Below, piece by piece: positions 1 to 7,180 of a stretch of 12,159 bases of DNA (position 1 is its first letter; each line of letters starts with the position of its first letter). The translations under genes and the position numbers were made by a program. The DNA is from an uncultured Prosthecobacter sp. Its GTDB lineage: Bacteria > Verrucomicrobiota > Verrucomicrobiia > Verrucomicrobiales > Verrucomicrobiaceae. The stretch is taken from positions 1-12,159 of the forward strand of contig CALDGV010000410.1 in the NCBI GenBank assembly GCA_937941745.1, in the 5' to 3' direction. The notes beneath the pieces are model-generated. The model was not told where the DNA came from. It ran no database searches and was given only the letters and a program-made list of their open reading frames with translations.

Positions 1-455
1 GAACGATGCAGCAAGCCCGGCAGGGAGGGCGCCCTTCCGCAGGTGGTGGCGCTCAGCTTGGTGGTGAAGATGGCGGCGCGCTCTTTTTTGATCAAGGCAA
101 TGAGCTCACCAACAACCGGCCCCTCACTGGGGAAGGTTATGATCGCTGGACGGATCGTCTGCGCAACGTGGAGGAACTTTTGAATCAGCCTGAGCTTCGA
201 AACGCGGCCGCCCGGGTGCTCGACAATGCTCGTGAGATGAAGATCAACCACGAACGGAATGATCAAGCACCTCAGGCACAGCATCTTCAGATGCGCATTC
301 TAAACCCGCTTGTCGAGCTCAGGGACCGCGTGGCGGAGGAACTGGCCAAGAGGGATTCCAAGAATCCCATGGTGCCAGTGGATCGTGACCCTGTGCCCCC
401 AGCATTCAGGGACTTGGTGAAACGCTATTATCAGGAGCTCGGGAACGGGAACTAA
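1..455 (+). CDS. C-terminal part of a large coiled-coil/membrane protein (5' end outside window)
   Basis: The reading frame is open from the left edge (first full codon at base 3) to TAA at 453-455, so this is the end of a longer gene; the ATG at 6 is probably internal. About 150 residues are visible. A Gly/Ala-rich, low-complexity linker (roughly the first 35 residues) is followed by a charged, helix-rich region with many Arg, Glu and Leu. The protein ends in a compact tail, VPPAFRDLVKRYYQELG. From memory, this kind of tail closes the large DUF4175-like membrane proteins found beside VWA/BatA-type genes in planctomycetes and verrucomicrobia, but I cannot confirm that here. The next gene starts 12 bases after the stop, which suggests one operon and a shared envelope role. 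No catalytic motif is visible in this fragment. Confidence 0.75.
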   Translation, partial: TMQQARQGGRPSAGGGAQLGGEDGGALFFDQGNELTNNRPLTGEGYDRWTDRLRNVEELLNQPELRNAAARVLDNAREMKINHERNDQAPQAQHLQMRILNPLVELRDRVAEELAKRDSKNPMVPVDRDPVPPAFRDLVKRYYQELGNGN

Positions 456-467
456 GCTGCGGACGGC

Positions 468-2780
468 ATGACTTTCATCCTACAACACCCTGAGCGTCTC
501 TGGCTGGCCCTGCTGCTGATGGTCATGGCGTTCGGCATGGTGGCCTGGGGCTATCGCAAGGCGACACTCCAGTTGCCGGCCAGGCTGCTGGCCATGAGCT
601 GCAAGATGCTCGCCTGGAGTCTGCTGGCCATGTGTGTGACGGAGCCGGTCTGGTCGCGAAAACAGCCCAAAGCTGGAGAGAATGAAGTCGTGATCGTGGC
701 GGATAACAGCGCTTCGTTGAATGTGGCGGAGGCGTTGGAGGGAAGAACACGTGCCGAGGTCATGCATGAGGCGCTTGGCAAGGACGCCAAAAGCCCGCCC
801 GGATGGCTGGAAGCCCTCGGTGACCTGTTTCGCGTAAGGACGATGCAGGTGGATGAGCGGCTGCGCAGCACACCCGACTTCTCCCTGCTGGATTTCAACG
901 GCACGAAATCAGAGTTGGGGCGTGCCCTGAAGACTCTCCATGGCGACCGCACTGCAGCGATCATCCTCGTGACTGACGGCGGGGCGACTGATGACCTGGG
1001 GGCATTTGTTCCTGAAGGTCATCGCGTCCCGATCTTTCCCGTCATCGTGGGGGATGTTGAGCCGAAGCCTGATCTGCGGATCGTGGAGCATTCGGTGACG
1101 CAGACGGCGTTTGAGGACACGCCGGTGACGATCATGGCTCGGGTGGCTGGCAGTGGCTTCGCCGGGAAAGAAGTGCACGTCCAGGTGCTGGATGAAGCTT
1201 CCAAGGTGGTCGTGGAGGAAAAGATCAGGCTGACGATGGCGCAAGAATCTCAAACCGTGCGACTGAAAGTGCCTGCGGTGAAGCCTGGCCTGTCATTTTA
1301 TCGACTGAAGGTTTCAGCGGAAGGGCAGGAGGTGACTTTGGCAAACAATGAACGGCATGTGGCCGTGGATCGTGGCGCGGGTCCCTATCGCGTTCTGTAT
1401 GTCTCGGGCCGGCCAAACTGGGAGTACAAGTTCATGCGCCGGGCGCTGGCAGGAGATACGGAAGTGCAGATTCCATCCTTGATCCGCATTGCGAAGCGGG
1501 AGCCGAAGTTTGAATGGCGTGGGCGCGCCGGGGAGACTAGCAACCCGCTCTTCCGTGGTTTTGGTGATCAGGGAGTGGCGCAGCGCTATGACCAGCCGGT
1601 CCTCATCCGGCTGGGGACGAAGGATGCGAAGGAACTGGGTGAAGGCTTCCCCAAATCGGCAGAACAGCTTTTGGGCGAGTATCGCGCCATCGTGCTCGAT
1701 GACATTGAGGCGGCGTTTTTCAGTCAGGAGCAGATGAACCTCATTGAGCGTTTCGTGAGTGAGCGGGGAGGTGCCTTGTTGATGCTGGGAGGGCAGGAGA
1801 GCTATCAACTCGGCGGCTACGAGCACACTCCTGTGGGCCGGATGCTGCCGGTGTATCTTGACCGCGTTTCAACTGCGCCTGCGATCGAAAATGGGCGGTT
1901 CGATCTCACCCGCGAAGGCTGGCTGGAGCCGTGGACTCGAGTGCGGGCCGGGCGTGAAGAGGATGAGAAGCGTCTCTTGGAGATGCCTGGATTCTTTGCG
2001 GTGAACCAGACCTTTTCGATCAAGCCTGGAGCCAGTGTGCTGGCAACGATCAAGGCCGGCCAAGAAGAGTCCGGCAGCTTTCCCGCTCTGGCTGCCCAAC
2101 GCCTGGGGGAAGGGCGGGTAGCCTCCGTGCTGATCGGCGACCTCTGGCGCTGGGGCATGCGTGATGAAGACACGCGAAAGGACTTTGAAAAGGCTTGGCG
2201 TCAGCTCATGCGCTGGCTGGTGGTGGACGTGCCTGACCGTGTCCAGTTCAGCGCCGTTCCAGACTCTGAGCGAATGAAGCTGGAGGTGCGTGCGAGAAGT
2301 GCTGCCTTTTTGCCCCAGGATGATGCGTTGGTGAAAATCGCGGTCACTGGGCCAGACGGGAAGGTGAGTGATGTCTTTGCTGAGCCCAGTTTGAAGGAGG
2401 CAGGTCTGTTTGAAGCAGAATTCTACCCCCGGCAGAAGGGGAACTACCGCGCGGTGGCAACGCTGGAACTTCCATCGGACGGCGCAATCACCCCGGAGAA
2501 GCTGAATCAAGCCACTGGCTGGATTCATGATCCATGGGCCAAGGAGTTTGGTTCACTCCGGCCTGGGCTGGAGTGGGCTGAAAAGGTGGCGAACGCATCT
2601 GGAGGCAAGGTCCTGAAGCTCACTGACCTGCCGCGACTTCCGGAATTGTTGAAGAACATCCGCGCACCGGTGGAGGAGACGATCACATCGCCGTTCTGGC
2701 ATGCGCCTTGGTTTTTTGCCCTTCTGATCGGACTGCTGGCAGGAGAGTGGTTTTTGAGAAGGAAAGGAGGCATGGTGTGA
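468..2780 (+). CDS. Membrane protein with VWA domain and glutamine-amidotransferase-like domain
   Basis: This 770-aa protein has two N-terminal membrane helices (about residues 10-30 and 38-58), a large extracytoplasmic part and a C-terminal helix (about 745-763) followed by RRKGG. A VWA domain spans about 72-195 with a complete-looking metal site: DNSAS gives D79, S81 and S83, with T146 in NGTKSE and D170 in VTDGG. A beta-sandwich-like stretch follows (about 200-300). The next domain (about 305-465) starts with VLYVSGRPNWEYKFMRRAL and contains GGALLMLGGQESYQLGGY, typical of the GATase1-like domain in BatA-type proteins. The usual nucleophile motif GxCxG is absent; the only cysteines are C45 and C56, in the membrane part. 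A further beta-rich region precedes the last helix. By family, such proteins accompany MoxR ATPase and DUF58 genes in envelope or stress operons; that role here is inferred. The only SD-like sequence, GGACGG, lies too close to the ATG. The gene overlaps the next start by GTGA. Confidence 0.88.
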   Translation: MTFILQHPERLWLALLLMVMAFGMVAWGYRKATLQLPARLLAMSCKMLAWSLLAMCVTEPVWSRKQPKAGENEVVIVADNSASLNVAEALEGRTRAEVMHEALGKDAKSPPGWLEALGDLFRVRTMQVDERLRSTPDFSLLDFNGTKSELGRALKTLHGDRTAAIILVTDGGATDDLGAFVPEGHRVPIFPVIVGDVEPKPDLRIVEHSVTQTAFEDTPVTIMARVAGSGFAGKEVHVQVLDEASKVVVEEKIRLTMAQESQTVRLKVPAVKPGLSFYRLKVSAEGQEVTLANNERHVAVDRGAGPYRVLYVSGRPNWEYKFMRRALAGDTEVQIPSLIRIAKREPKFEWRGRAGETSNPLFRGFGDQGVAQRYDQPVLIRLGTKDAKELGEGFPKSAEQLLGEYRAIVLDDIEAAFFSQEQMNLIERFVSERGGALLMLGGQESYQLGGYEHTPVGRMLPVYLDRVSTAPAIENGRFDLTREGWLEPWTRVRAGREEDEKRLLEMPGFFAVNQTFSIKPGASVLATIKAGQEESGSFPALAAQRLGEGRVASVLIGDLWRWGMRDEDTRKDFEKAWRQLMRWLVVDVPDRVQFSAVPDSERMKLEVRARSAAFLPQDDALVKIAVTGPDGKVSDVFAEPSLKEAGLFEAEFYPRQKGNYRAVATLELPSDGAITPEKLNQATGWIHDPWAKEFGSLRPGLEWAEKVANASGGKVLKLTDLPRLPELLKNIRAPVEETITSPFWHAPWFFALLIGLLAGEWFLRRKGGMV
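2765..2770 (+). promoter_or_regulatory. Shine-Dalgarno AGGAGG for the C13-like gene
   Basis: AGGAGG lies inside the last codons of the 770-aa gene. It is six bases before GTG at 2777, which overlaps that gene's TGA as GTGA, and twelve bases before ATG at 2783. The spacing favours GTG and translational coupling, with ATG as the alternative. It is the only strong ribosome binding site I found ahead of any gene in the window. Confidence 0.7.
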
Positions 2781-3772
2781 CGATGAGATTCACGGAAATG
2801 ATCCATCGTGTCGGAGCCCGGCGGCAGTCTATTGCTGCAGTGGGTCTCGTCACGATCCTGCTGCTCTCGGTGGTTCTTCGCCTTTCGGCCGAGCCCGCCA
2901 AACGTGATGTCGAAGTCCTGCTCGTCATTGGCGCTCCGGGTTCAGCAGACTATGAAGCGAAGTTTGCAGAGCAGGCATCGTCCTGGAAGGCGGCGTGTGC
3001 CAAAGCCCAGGTGCCGGTTTCTGTCGTTGGCAAAGATGAGAAGGATGCCGAAACCCTGAAAAGCATGCTGAAGGCTGCCAGCACTCAGCCTGCAGGCCAG
3101 TTCTGGCTCGTCTTCATCGGACATGGCACCTTCGATAACCGTGAGGCGAAGTTCAATCTCCGCGGTCCGGATGTGACGGCCAGGGAGCTGGCCGTGTGGT
3201 GTTCCGACATGAAACGCGAGATGGTGGTGATCCATGGTGGTTCGGCCAGTGCACCTTTTTTGACCGCCCTGGCAGGCAAGGGGAGAGTGCTTGTGAGCGC
3301 CACCAAGAGTGCGGATGAGATCTACTACTGTCGTTTTGGTGAGTTCTTTGCCAAGGCGATTGCCGGCGATGAAACGGCTGACCTGAACCAAGACAAGCAG
3401 GTGTCAGTGCTGGAGGCGTTCCGCCATGCCAGCAAGCTGGTGGCCGAGTTTTATGAGAAGGAGGAGCGCATCAGCACCGAACATGCCCTGATTGATGATG
3501 ACGGCGATGGTGTGGGCGCAAGGGCGGAGCTTTTTTCAAAAGTTCCGAAGGAGGCCAAGGATGGGGCTCGGGCTTCGCAGATCTCGCTCGTGCTCAGTGA
3601 CGAGGAAAAGCGGCTCACCGACGGTCAAAGGGTTCGGCGTGATGAATTGGAGCGGAAACTTGAAGGGCTGAAAGCCACGCGAGACAAGCTTTCTGATGGT
3701 GACTACTACCGCGAAGTGGAAGTGCTGCTGCGTGCCTTGGCGGCACTTTATGAGGAAGCTGCGGCTGATTAA
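2777..3772 (+). CDS. Exported C13-peptidase/caspase-like protein, probable pseudoenzyme with EF-hand-like loops
   Basis: Numbering here is from ATG 2783 (329 aa); GTG 2777 adds two residues. The N-terminus is basic, then hydrophobic at about 17-35, ending LSAEP: a signal peptide or membrane anchor. A caspase-like alpha/beta domain follows at about 42-235. LLVIGAPG starts it, FIGHGTFDN supplies the His-Gly of the C13/caspase dyad (H114), and VVIHGGSASAPFL (148-160) sits where the nucleophile strand is expected. The Cys position appears to be Ser154, and the three cysteines (C72, C140, C183) lie elsewhere, so peptidase activity is doubtful. DLNQDKQVSVLE (200-211) fits a canonical EF-hand loop, and DDDGDGVGARAE (238-249) matches one at positions 1, 3, 5, 6 and 12. 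The C-terminal 80 residues are charged and helical. Coupling to the VWA/GATase gene suggests a joint envelope function. The family assignment comes from motif order, not a search. Extension to 2708 is unlikely because it lies wholly inside the upstream gene. Confidence 0.82.
   Translation: MTMRFTEMIHRVGARRQSIAAVGLVTILLLSVVLRLSAEPAKRDVEVLLVIGAPGSADYEAKFAEQASSWKAACAKAQVPVSVVGKDEKDAETLKSMLKAASTQPAGQFWLVFIGHGTFDNREAKFNLRGPDVTARELAVWCSDMKREMVVIHGGSASAPFLTALAGKGRVLVSATKSADEIYYCRFGEFFAKAIAGDETADLNQDKQVSVLEAFRHASKLVAEFYEKEERISTEHALIDDDGDGVGARAELFSKVPKEAKDGARASQISLVLSDEEKRLTDGQRVRRDELERKLEGLKATRDKLSDGDYYREVEVLLRALAALYEEAAAD
3769..3772. other. Convergent stop codons sharing TTAA
   Basis: The plus-strand C13-like gene ends with TAA at 3770-3772 and the minus-strand transporter ends with TAA at 3771-3769, so the coding regions overlap by four bases. 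There is no space between them, and I see no hairpin with a T-run in the flanking coding sequence that would act as a bidirectional terminator. Confidence 0.9.
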
Positions 3773-5013
3773 TCTCCCGTCAGCAATCCGGCGATGCAGG
3801 CAGTGCTGTAGCAGGACAGAAGTCCACCAATCATGGCTTTGACTCCCAGGCGGGCGAGATCATTCCGGCGTGATTCTGCCAGGGCACTGATGCCGCCGAT
3901 CTGGATGGCGATGCTGGAGAAGTTGGCAAAACCGCAGAGGGCATAGGTGGCGATGGTGGCGCTGCCCGGCTGCAGCCCTTCAGTCTTGCTGAGGCTGAGG
4001 TAGCCGATGAACTCATTCAGAACGATGCGCTCTCCCAGGATGCTGCCCACGGTGCGGCAGTCCTGCCAGGGGATGCCCATGAGCCAGGCAAAGGGTGCGT
4101 TGACCCAGCCAAGGATGGTTTGCAGAGGCTTTGGATCCAGCCAGCCTAGCTGGGCGAGCCCTTTCGAGAGGAGAAAGTTGGCCATGGCCACGATGGCGAC
4201 AAAGGCAATCAGCATGGCCATGACGTTGATCGCCAGTTTCATGCCGTCACTTGCTCCCTGGCAGAGCGCATCGAGGCCATTGGCCGTCTGGCGCTCAATC
4301 TTATGGGAGGCACCATCGGCGGTTTCGCTCGGGCAGGTTTCCGGAAGCATGATTTTGGCAAACATGAGGGCGGCGGGTGCGCTCATGACAGATGCGGTGA
4401 GCAGGTGTCCGGGTGAAATGCCAAACCGCACATAGGCTGCAAGCACTCCTCCTGCGATGGTGGCCATGCCTCCAGTCATGAGGGCCATCAACTCACTGCG
4501 GGTCATTCCTGCCAGGTAGGGTTTGACGACGAGCGGAGCCTCGGTCTGTCCCATGAAAATGTTGGCTGCTGCGGCCAGGCTCTCGCTGCCGCTGGTGCCC
4601 ATGATGCGCCGCATGATCCACGCAGCGGCTCGAACGACGAGCTGCAGGATGCCATAGTGATACAGCACGGAAGACAGGGCCGAGACGAGGATGATGGTTC
4701 CTGTCACTGTCACGGCGAAAAGAAAGGCGTTCTCAGAGCCCCATTTCTCTGTGAGCAGCTTTTCATCGGCCAGCGGACCAAAGACCATGCCGACGCCTTC
4801 GGCTGAAAAGCTCAGCAACCGTTGAAAAACCGCGTCCATCCGCTCAAAGAACCAGCGGCCGACGTTGGTGCGAAGGATCAGCCACCCGAGGGCGAACTGG
4901 AGCAACAGACCGGTGACCGTTGCGCGCCAGGGGATGCGTCGCCTGTTTTCCGAAAGCATCCAGCCGATCAGGATGAAGCTGAGGATGCCAAGGATTCCGG
5001 TGCCGTGATTCAT
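3769..5013 (-). CDS. nupC: Concentrative nucleoside transporter (CNT/NupC family)
   Basis: This is a 414-aa integral membrane protein, the usual length of bacterial CNT transporters, which import nucleosides with Na+ or H+ across the inner membrane. The nucleoside-site motifs known from the Vibrio CNT structure are all present: GQTEAPL (Q156, T157, E158) in the first re-entrant hairpin, LNEFIGYL (E334) and GFANFSSIAIQIGG (N364, S367). Several hydrophobic segments cover the protein, for example about 8-20, 32-48, 98-118, 180-195, 262-282 and 355-375. An N-terminal NupC-type segment (GWMLSENRRRIPWR) and a central gate region precede the conserved core. ATG at 5013 is the only sensible start, but no SD precedes it. 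It is the last gene of the minus-strand run, 48 bases after the small membrane protein. The substrate range (pyrimidine, purine or both) and the coupling ion cannot be read from sequence alone; the symbol is by family similarity. Confidence 0.93.
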   Translation of the reverse strand: MNHGTGILGILSFILIGWMLSENRRRIPWRATVTGLLLQFALGWLILRTNVGRWFFERMDAVFQRLLSFSAEGVGMVFGPLADEKLLTEKWGSENAFLFAVTVTGTIILVSALSSVLYHYGILQLVVRAAAWIMRRIMGTSGSESLAAAANIFMGQTEAPLVVKPYLAGMTRSELMALMTGGMATIAGGVLAAYVRFGISPGHLLTASVMSAPAALMFAKIMLPETCPSETADGASHKIERQTANGLDALCQGASDGMKLAINVMAMLIAFVAIVAMANFLLSKGLAQLGWLDPKPLQTILGWVNAPFAWLMGIPWQDCRTVGSILGERIVLNEFIGYLSLSKTEGLQPGSATIATYALCGFANFSSIAIQIGGISALAESRRNDLARLGVKAMIGGLLSCYSTACIAGLLTGD

Positions 5014-5061
5014 GAAGGGCGTCGGAGAAAGTGGCCTTCAGGGAAAAAAGTGGCAGCCTGG

Positions 5062-5424
5062 TCAATTCAGGCCGGCGCGCCCCTGCACGGGAGCCGTGCT
5101 CTTGATCTTGTTCTGCTCGTTGAGGATGTACCAGTCATCCGCAGACATCTGCTTGGCCCTCATGCGCTCGCTGTAGGTGACCATGGCGACGAAGCATGAC
5201 ACATCCACCACCAGGATCACCATGGCGATCACGATGCCATACCTCTTCAGAGACTCATCGATGACCTTGTTTTTGTTTACGGAGAACTCCTGCGCCTTGG
5301 AAAACATCGACTGATAAAGCCGCCGCCATTGGCGTGGCTCCCGTGCAATGCTGAATGACCACACGAAAAGTGCGGTCAAGACAATGCAGGCAATCTGGTA
5401 TTCAATGGGATAGCGCTCGTCCAT
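5062..5424 (-). CDS. Small two-helix membrane protein, unknown function
   Basis: This predicted 120-aa protein starts at ATG 5424 (MDERYPIEYQ). The frame is open further upstream to a TTG at 5508, which would add 28 residues including a hydrophobic stretch (ILIAIPAGALYLH) and overlap the end of pgi by 14 bases. Neither start has a convincing SD, so the N-terminus is uncertain. Two membrane helices are visible, one near the start (IACIVLTALFVWSFSIA) and one in the middle (YGIVIAMVILVVDVSCFVAM), separated by a basic, polar loop of about 40 residues with RQWRRLYQSMF. The C-terminal tail is polar. I do not recognise the family. It lies between pgi and the nucleoside transporter in the same direction, so co-transcription is likely but a functional link is not shown. 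Confidence 0.65.
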   Translation of the reverse strand: MDERYPIEYQIACIVLTALFVWSFSIAREPRQWRRLYQSMFSKAQEFSVNKNKVIDESLKRYGIVIAMVILVVDVSCFVAMVTYSERMRAKQMSADDWYILNEQNKIKSTAPVQGRAGLN

Positions 5425-5494
5425 GGCGGACGCCCGTAGGCGTGAGAACGAGTGCAGATAGAGCGCCCCGGCAGGGATGGCAATCAGGATTGCA

Positions 5495-7063
5495 TCACAC
5501 GGCCGCAAAAGAGTCCGCCGCCGGAGTGGCTCCGGCAGTCACCCGGGCCTTTCCGTTGGCTGCGAGGTGCGTCAGCATGTGCCAGGCATCCTCTGGATCG
5601 GTTCCGGTGCGGGCGGCCAGGGCTTCCGCCGTGGCTCCTTCGCTGGAAAGGGCGGCCTTGATCGCGGCCATCTGCTTCAAGAAATCGCCAGCAGCCTTCT
5701 TGCCTGCCTCGACGCCGGGCTGGTGGTAGGCATTTACGTTAGTCAAAGTGGCGTAAAAGCTCACGGCGCGCTCAAAGAGGCCAATCAGCATGCCCAGGGT
5801 GAAGGCGCTGACTTCCGGAATGGTGAGCGTGATGGATTCGCGCCCCTTGTCTGCAAGCGCCTTGCGGGTTCCGCGCAGGAAACCCTGGAGGTAGTCTCCA
5901 CTGGTAAAGCCGGGTTCGACCTCGATGCCCGCGCTGTCACGAGCCTTGGAAACCTCGATGAAGGTGGCGAAGAAGTTGTTCACGCCATCGCGAAGCTGCT
6001 GCACATAGGCATGCTGGTCTGTCGATCCCTTGTTGCCATACACGGCGATGCCTTGGTTCACCACGTTGCCGTCCAGATCGTGTTCCTTGCCCAGAGACTC
6101 CATCACGAGCTGCTGGAGGTATTTGGAGAAAAGCACCAGCCGGTCCTTGTAAGGCAGCACCACCATGTCCTTGAGGCCCTTGCCCTTGCCGGCGCTGAAC
6201 CACATCAGGGCGAGCAGCATGGCCGCGTTTTCATGGGCTGGACGGCTGCGGGTTTCCGCATCCATGGCAGCGGCACCGGCCAGGAAATTGCGCACATCCA
6301 CGCCCTGAAGCGCGGCGGCGATGGTGCCGACGGCACTCATGACACTCGTGCGTCCGCCCACCCAGTCCCACATGGGGAAACGTGTCAGCCAACCCTGGGC
6401 GACTGCATGCTTGTCGAGTTCACTGCCTGGGCCGGTGACCGCCACGGCATGCCGCGCAAAGTCCAGTCCCTGCGCCTTGTAGGCGGCCTCGGCTTCCAGC
6501 ATGCCATTGCGGGTTTCCTTGGTGCCGCCTGACTTGGAGATGACGAGCGTGAGGGTGGTGGCCAGCTCCGCGCCAATCTGGGCCACGATGCGGTCCATGC
6601 CGTCTGGATCGGTGTTGTCAAAGAAGTCGATGGCCATCGGTGGGTTGGCCGGCGTGATGGCCTGGGCCACGAGCTGGGGGCCCAAGGCTGAGCCGCCGAT
6701 GCCCACCACCAGCACTCGGGTGAACTTCTGGCCGTTTGCAGCCTTGATCACACCCGCATGAACATCCGCTGCGAATTTCATGGTTGCCTCCAACGTGCCG
6801 TCAATCTCTGCCCGCAGGTCTGCTGGAGCCAGGGCGGAATGGCGAAGCCAGTAGTGGCCCACCATGCGGTTTTCGTCCGGATTGGCGATGGCTCCGGCCT
6901 CCAGCTCCTTCATCGCAGCAAAAGCCTTCTCGATGGATGGTGCCATGGACTCGATGAAGCCCTCTTCGAAAGCCATGCGGCTGATGTCGATGCTGAAGCC
7001 AAGCTGCGGGTAGCGGACAAAATACTTCTGAAAGCGGTTCCAAAGAGAGGTCGTGTTGCTCAT
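5495..7063 (-). CDS. pgi: Glucose-6-phosphate isomerase
   Basis: The enzyme interconverts glucose 6-phosphate and fructose 6-phosphate in the cytoplasm (glycolysis/gluconeogenesis). From ATG 7063 it has 522 residues. Visible motifs are GIGGSALG (121-128), the phosphate-binding [13 protein letters not shown] (176-188), PGI signature 1 as [14 protein letters not shown] (233-246, with the active-site Arg), the Glu of MESLGKE (E322), the His of STDQHAYVQ (H351) and signature 2 as [13 protein letters not shown] (445-457, catalytic Lys). [13 protein letters not shown] and the C-terminal extension after about 475, including a helical segment ending THLAAN, resemble the cyanobacterial/plastid-type PGI as I remember it. 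The frame is open to a TTG at 7159, with another ATG at 7138; those extra residues are basic and unlike the family, and [11 protein letters not shown] looks like the natural start, though it lacks an SD. The 117-base gap to the upstream stop may hold its own promoter. Confidence 0.95.
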   Translation of the reverse strand: MSNTTSLWNRFQKYFVRYPQLGFSIDISRMAFEEGFIESMAPSIEKAFAAMKELEAGAIANPDENRMVGHYWLRHSALAPADLRAEIDGTLEATMKFAADVHAGVIKAANGQKFTRVLVVGIGGSALGPQLVAQAITPANPPMAIDFFDNTDPDGMDRIVAQIGAELATTLTLVISKSGGTKETRNGMLEAEAAYKAQGLDFARHAVAVTGPGSELDKHAVAQGWLTRFPMWDWVGGRTSVMSAVGTIAAALQGVDVRNFLAGAAAMDAETRSRPAHENAAMLLALMWFSAGKGKGLKDMVVLPYKDRLVLFSKYLQQLVMESLGKEHDLDGNVVNQGIAVYGNKGSTDQHAYVQQLRDGVNNFFATFIEVSKARDSAGIEVEPGFTSGDYLQGFLRGTRKALADKGRESITLTIPEVSAFTLGMLIGLFERAVSFYATLTNVNAYHQPGVEAGKKAAGDFLKQMAAIKAALSSEGATAEALAARTGTDPEDAWHMLTHLAANGKARVTAGATPAADSFAAV

Positions 7064-7180
7064 GGGGTGGTTGGCCGAAGAAGCACGTGCCCTGCCAGGA
7101 CGCAACCCGCGTTTCCCAGCAGTGCCCGTCAGATTCATGAAAAGGCTGAATCCTGCCAATGAGGCGATTGGGGGTGATTC

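Noticed and set aside
1869..2528. Minus-strand frame of 219 codons within the VWA/GATase-like gene
   Set aside because: It is a shadow of the 770-aa gene in GC-rich sequence, with no plausible protein features.
2708..2776. Upstream ATG at 2708 for the C13-like gene
   Set aside because: It lies wholly within the preceding gene and adds a Cys/Arg-rich stretch ahead of a clear signal sequence; GTG 2777 or ATG 2783 follows a strong SD.
5477..6532. Plus-strand frame of 351 codons opposite pgi
   Set aside because: It is the mirror of pgi, whose motifs are unmistakable; the product resembles no protein family.
7137..7164. Possible promoter for pgi (minus-strand TTGGCA at about 7159-7154)
   Set aside because: The -35-like box is good, but no acceptable -10 lies 16-18 bases downstream, so it may be chance.
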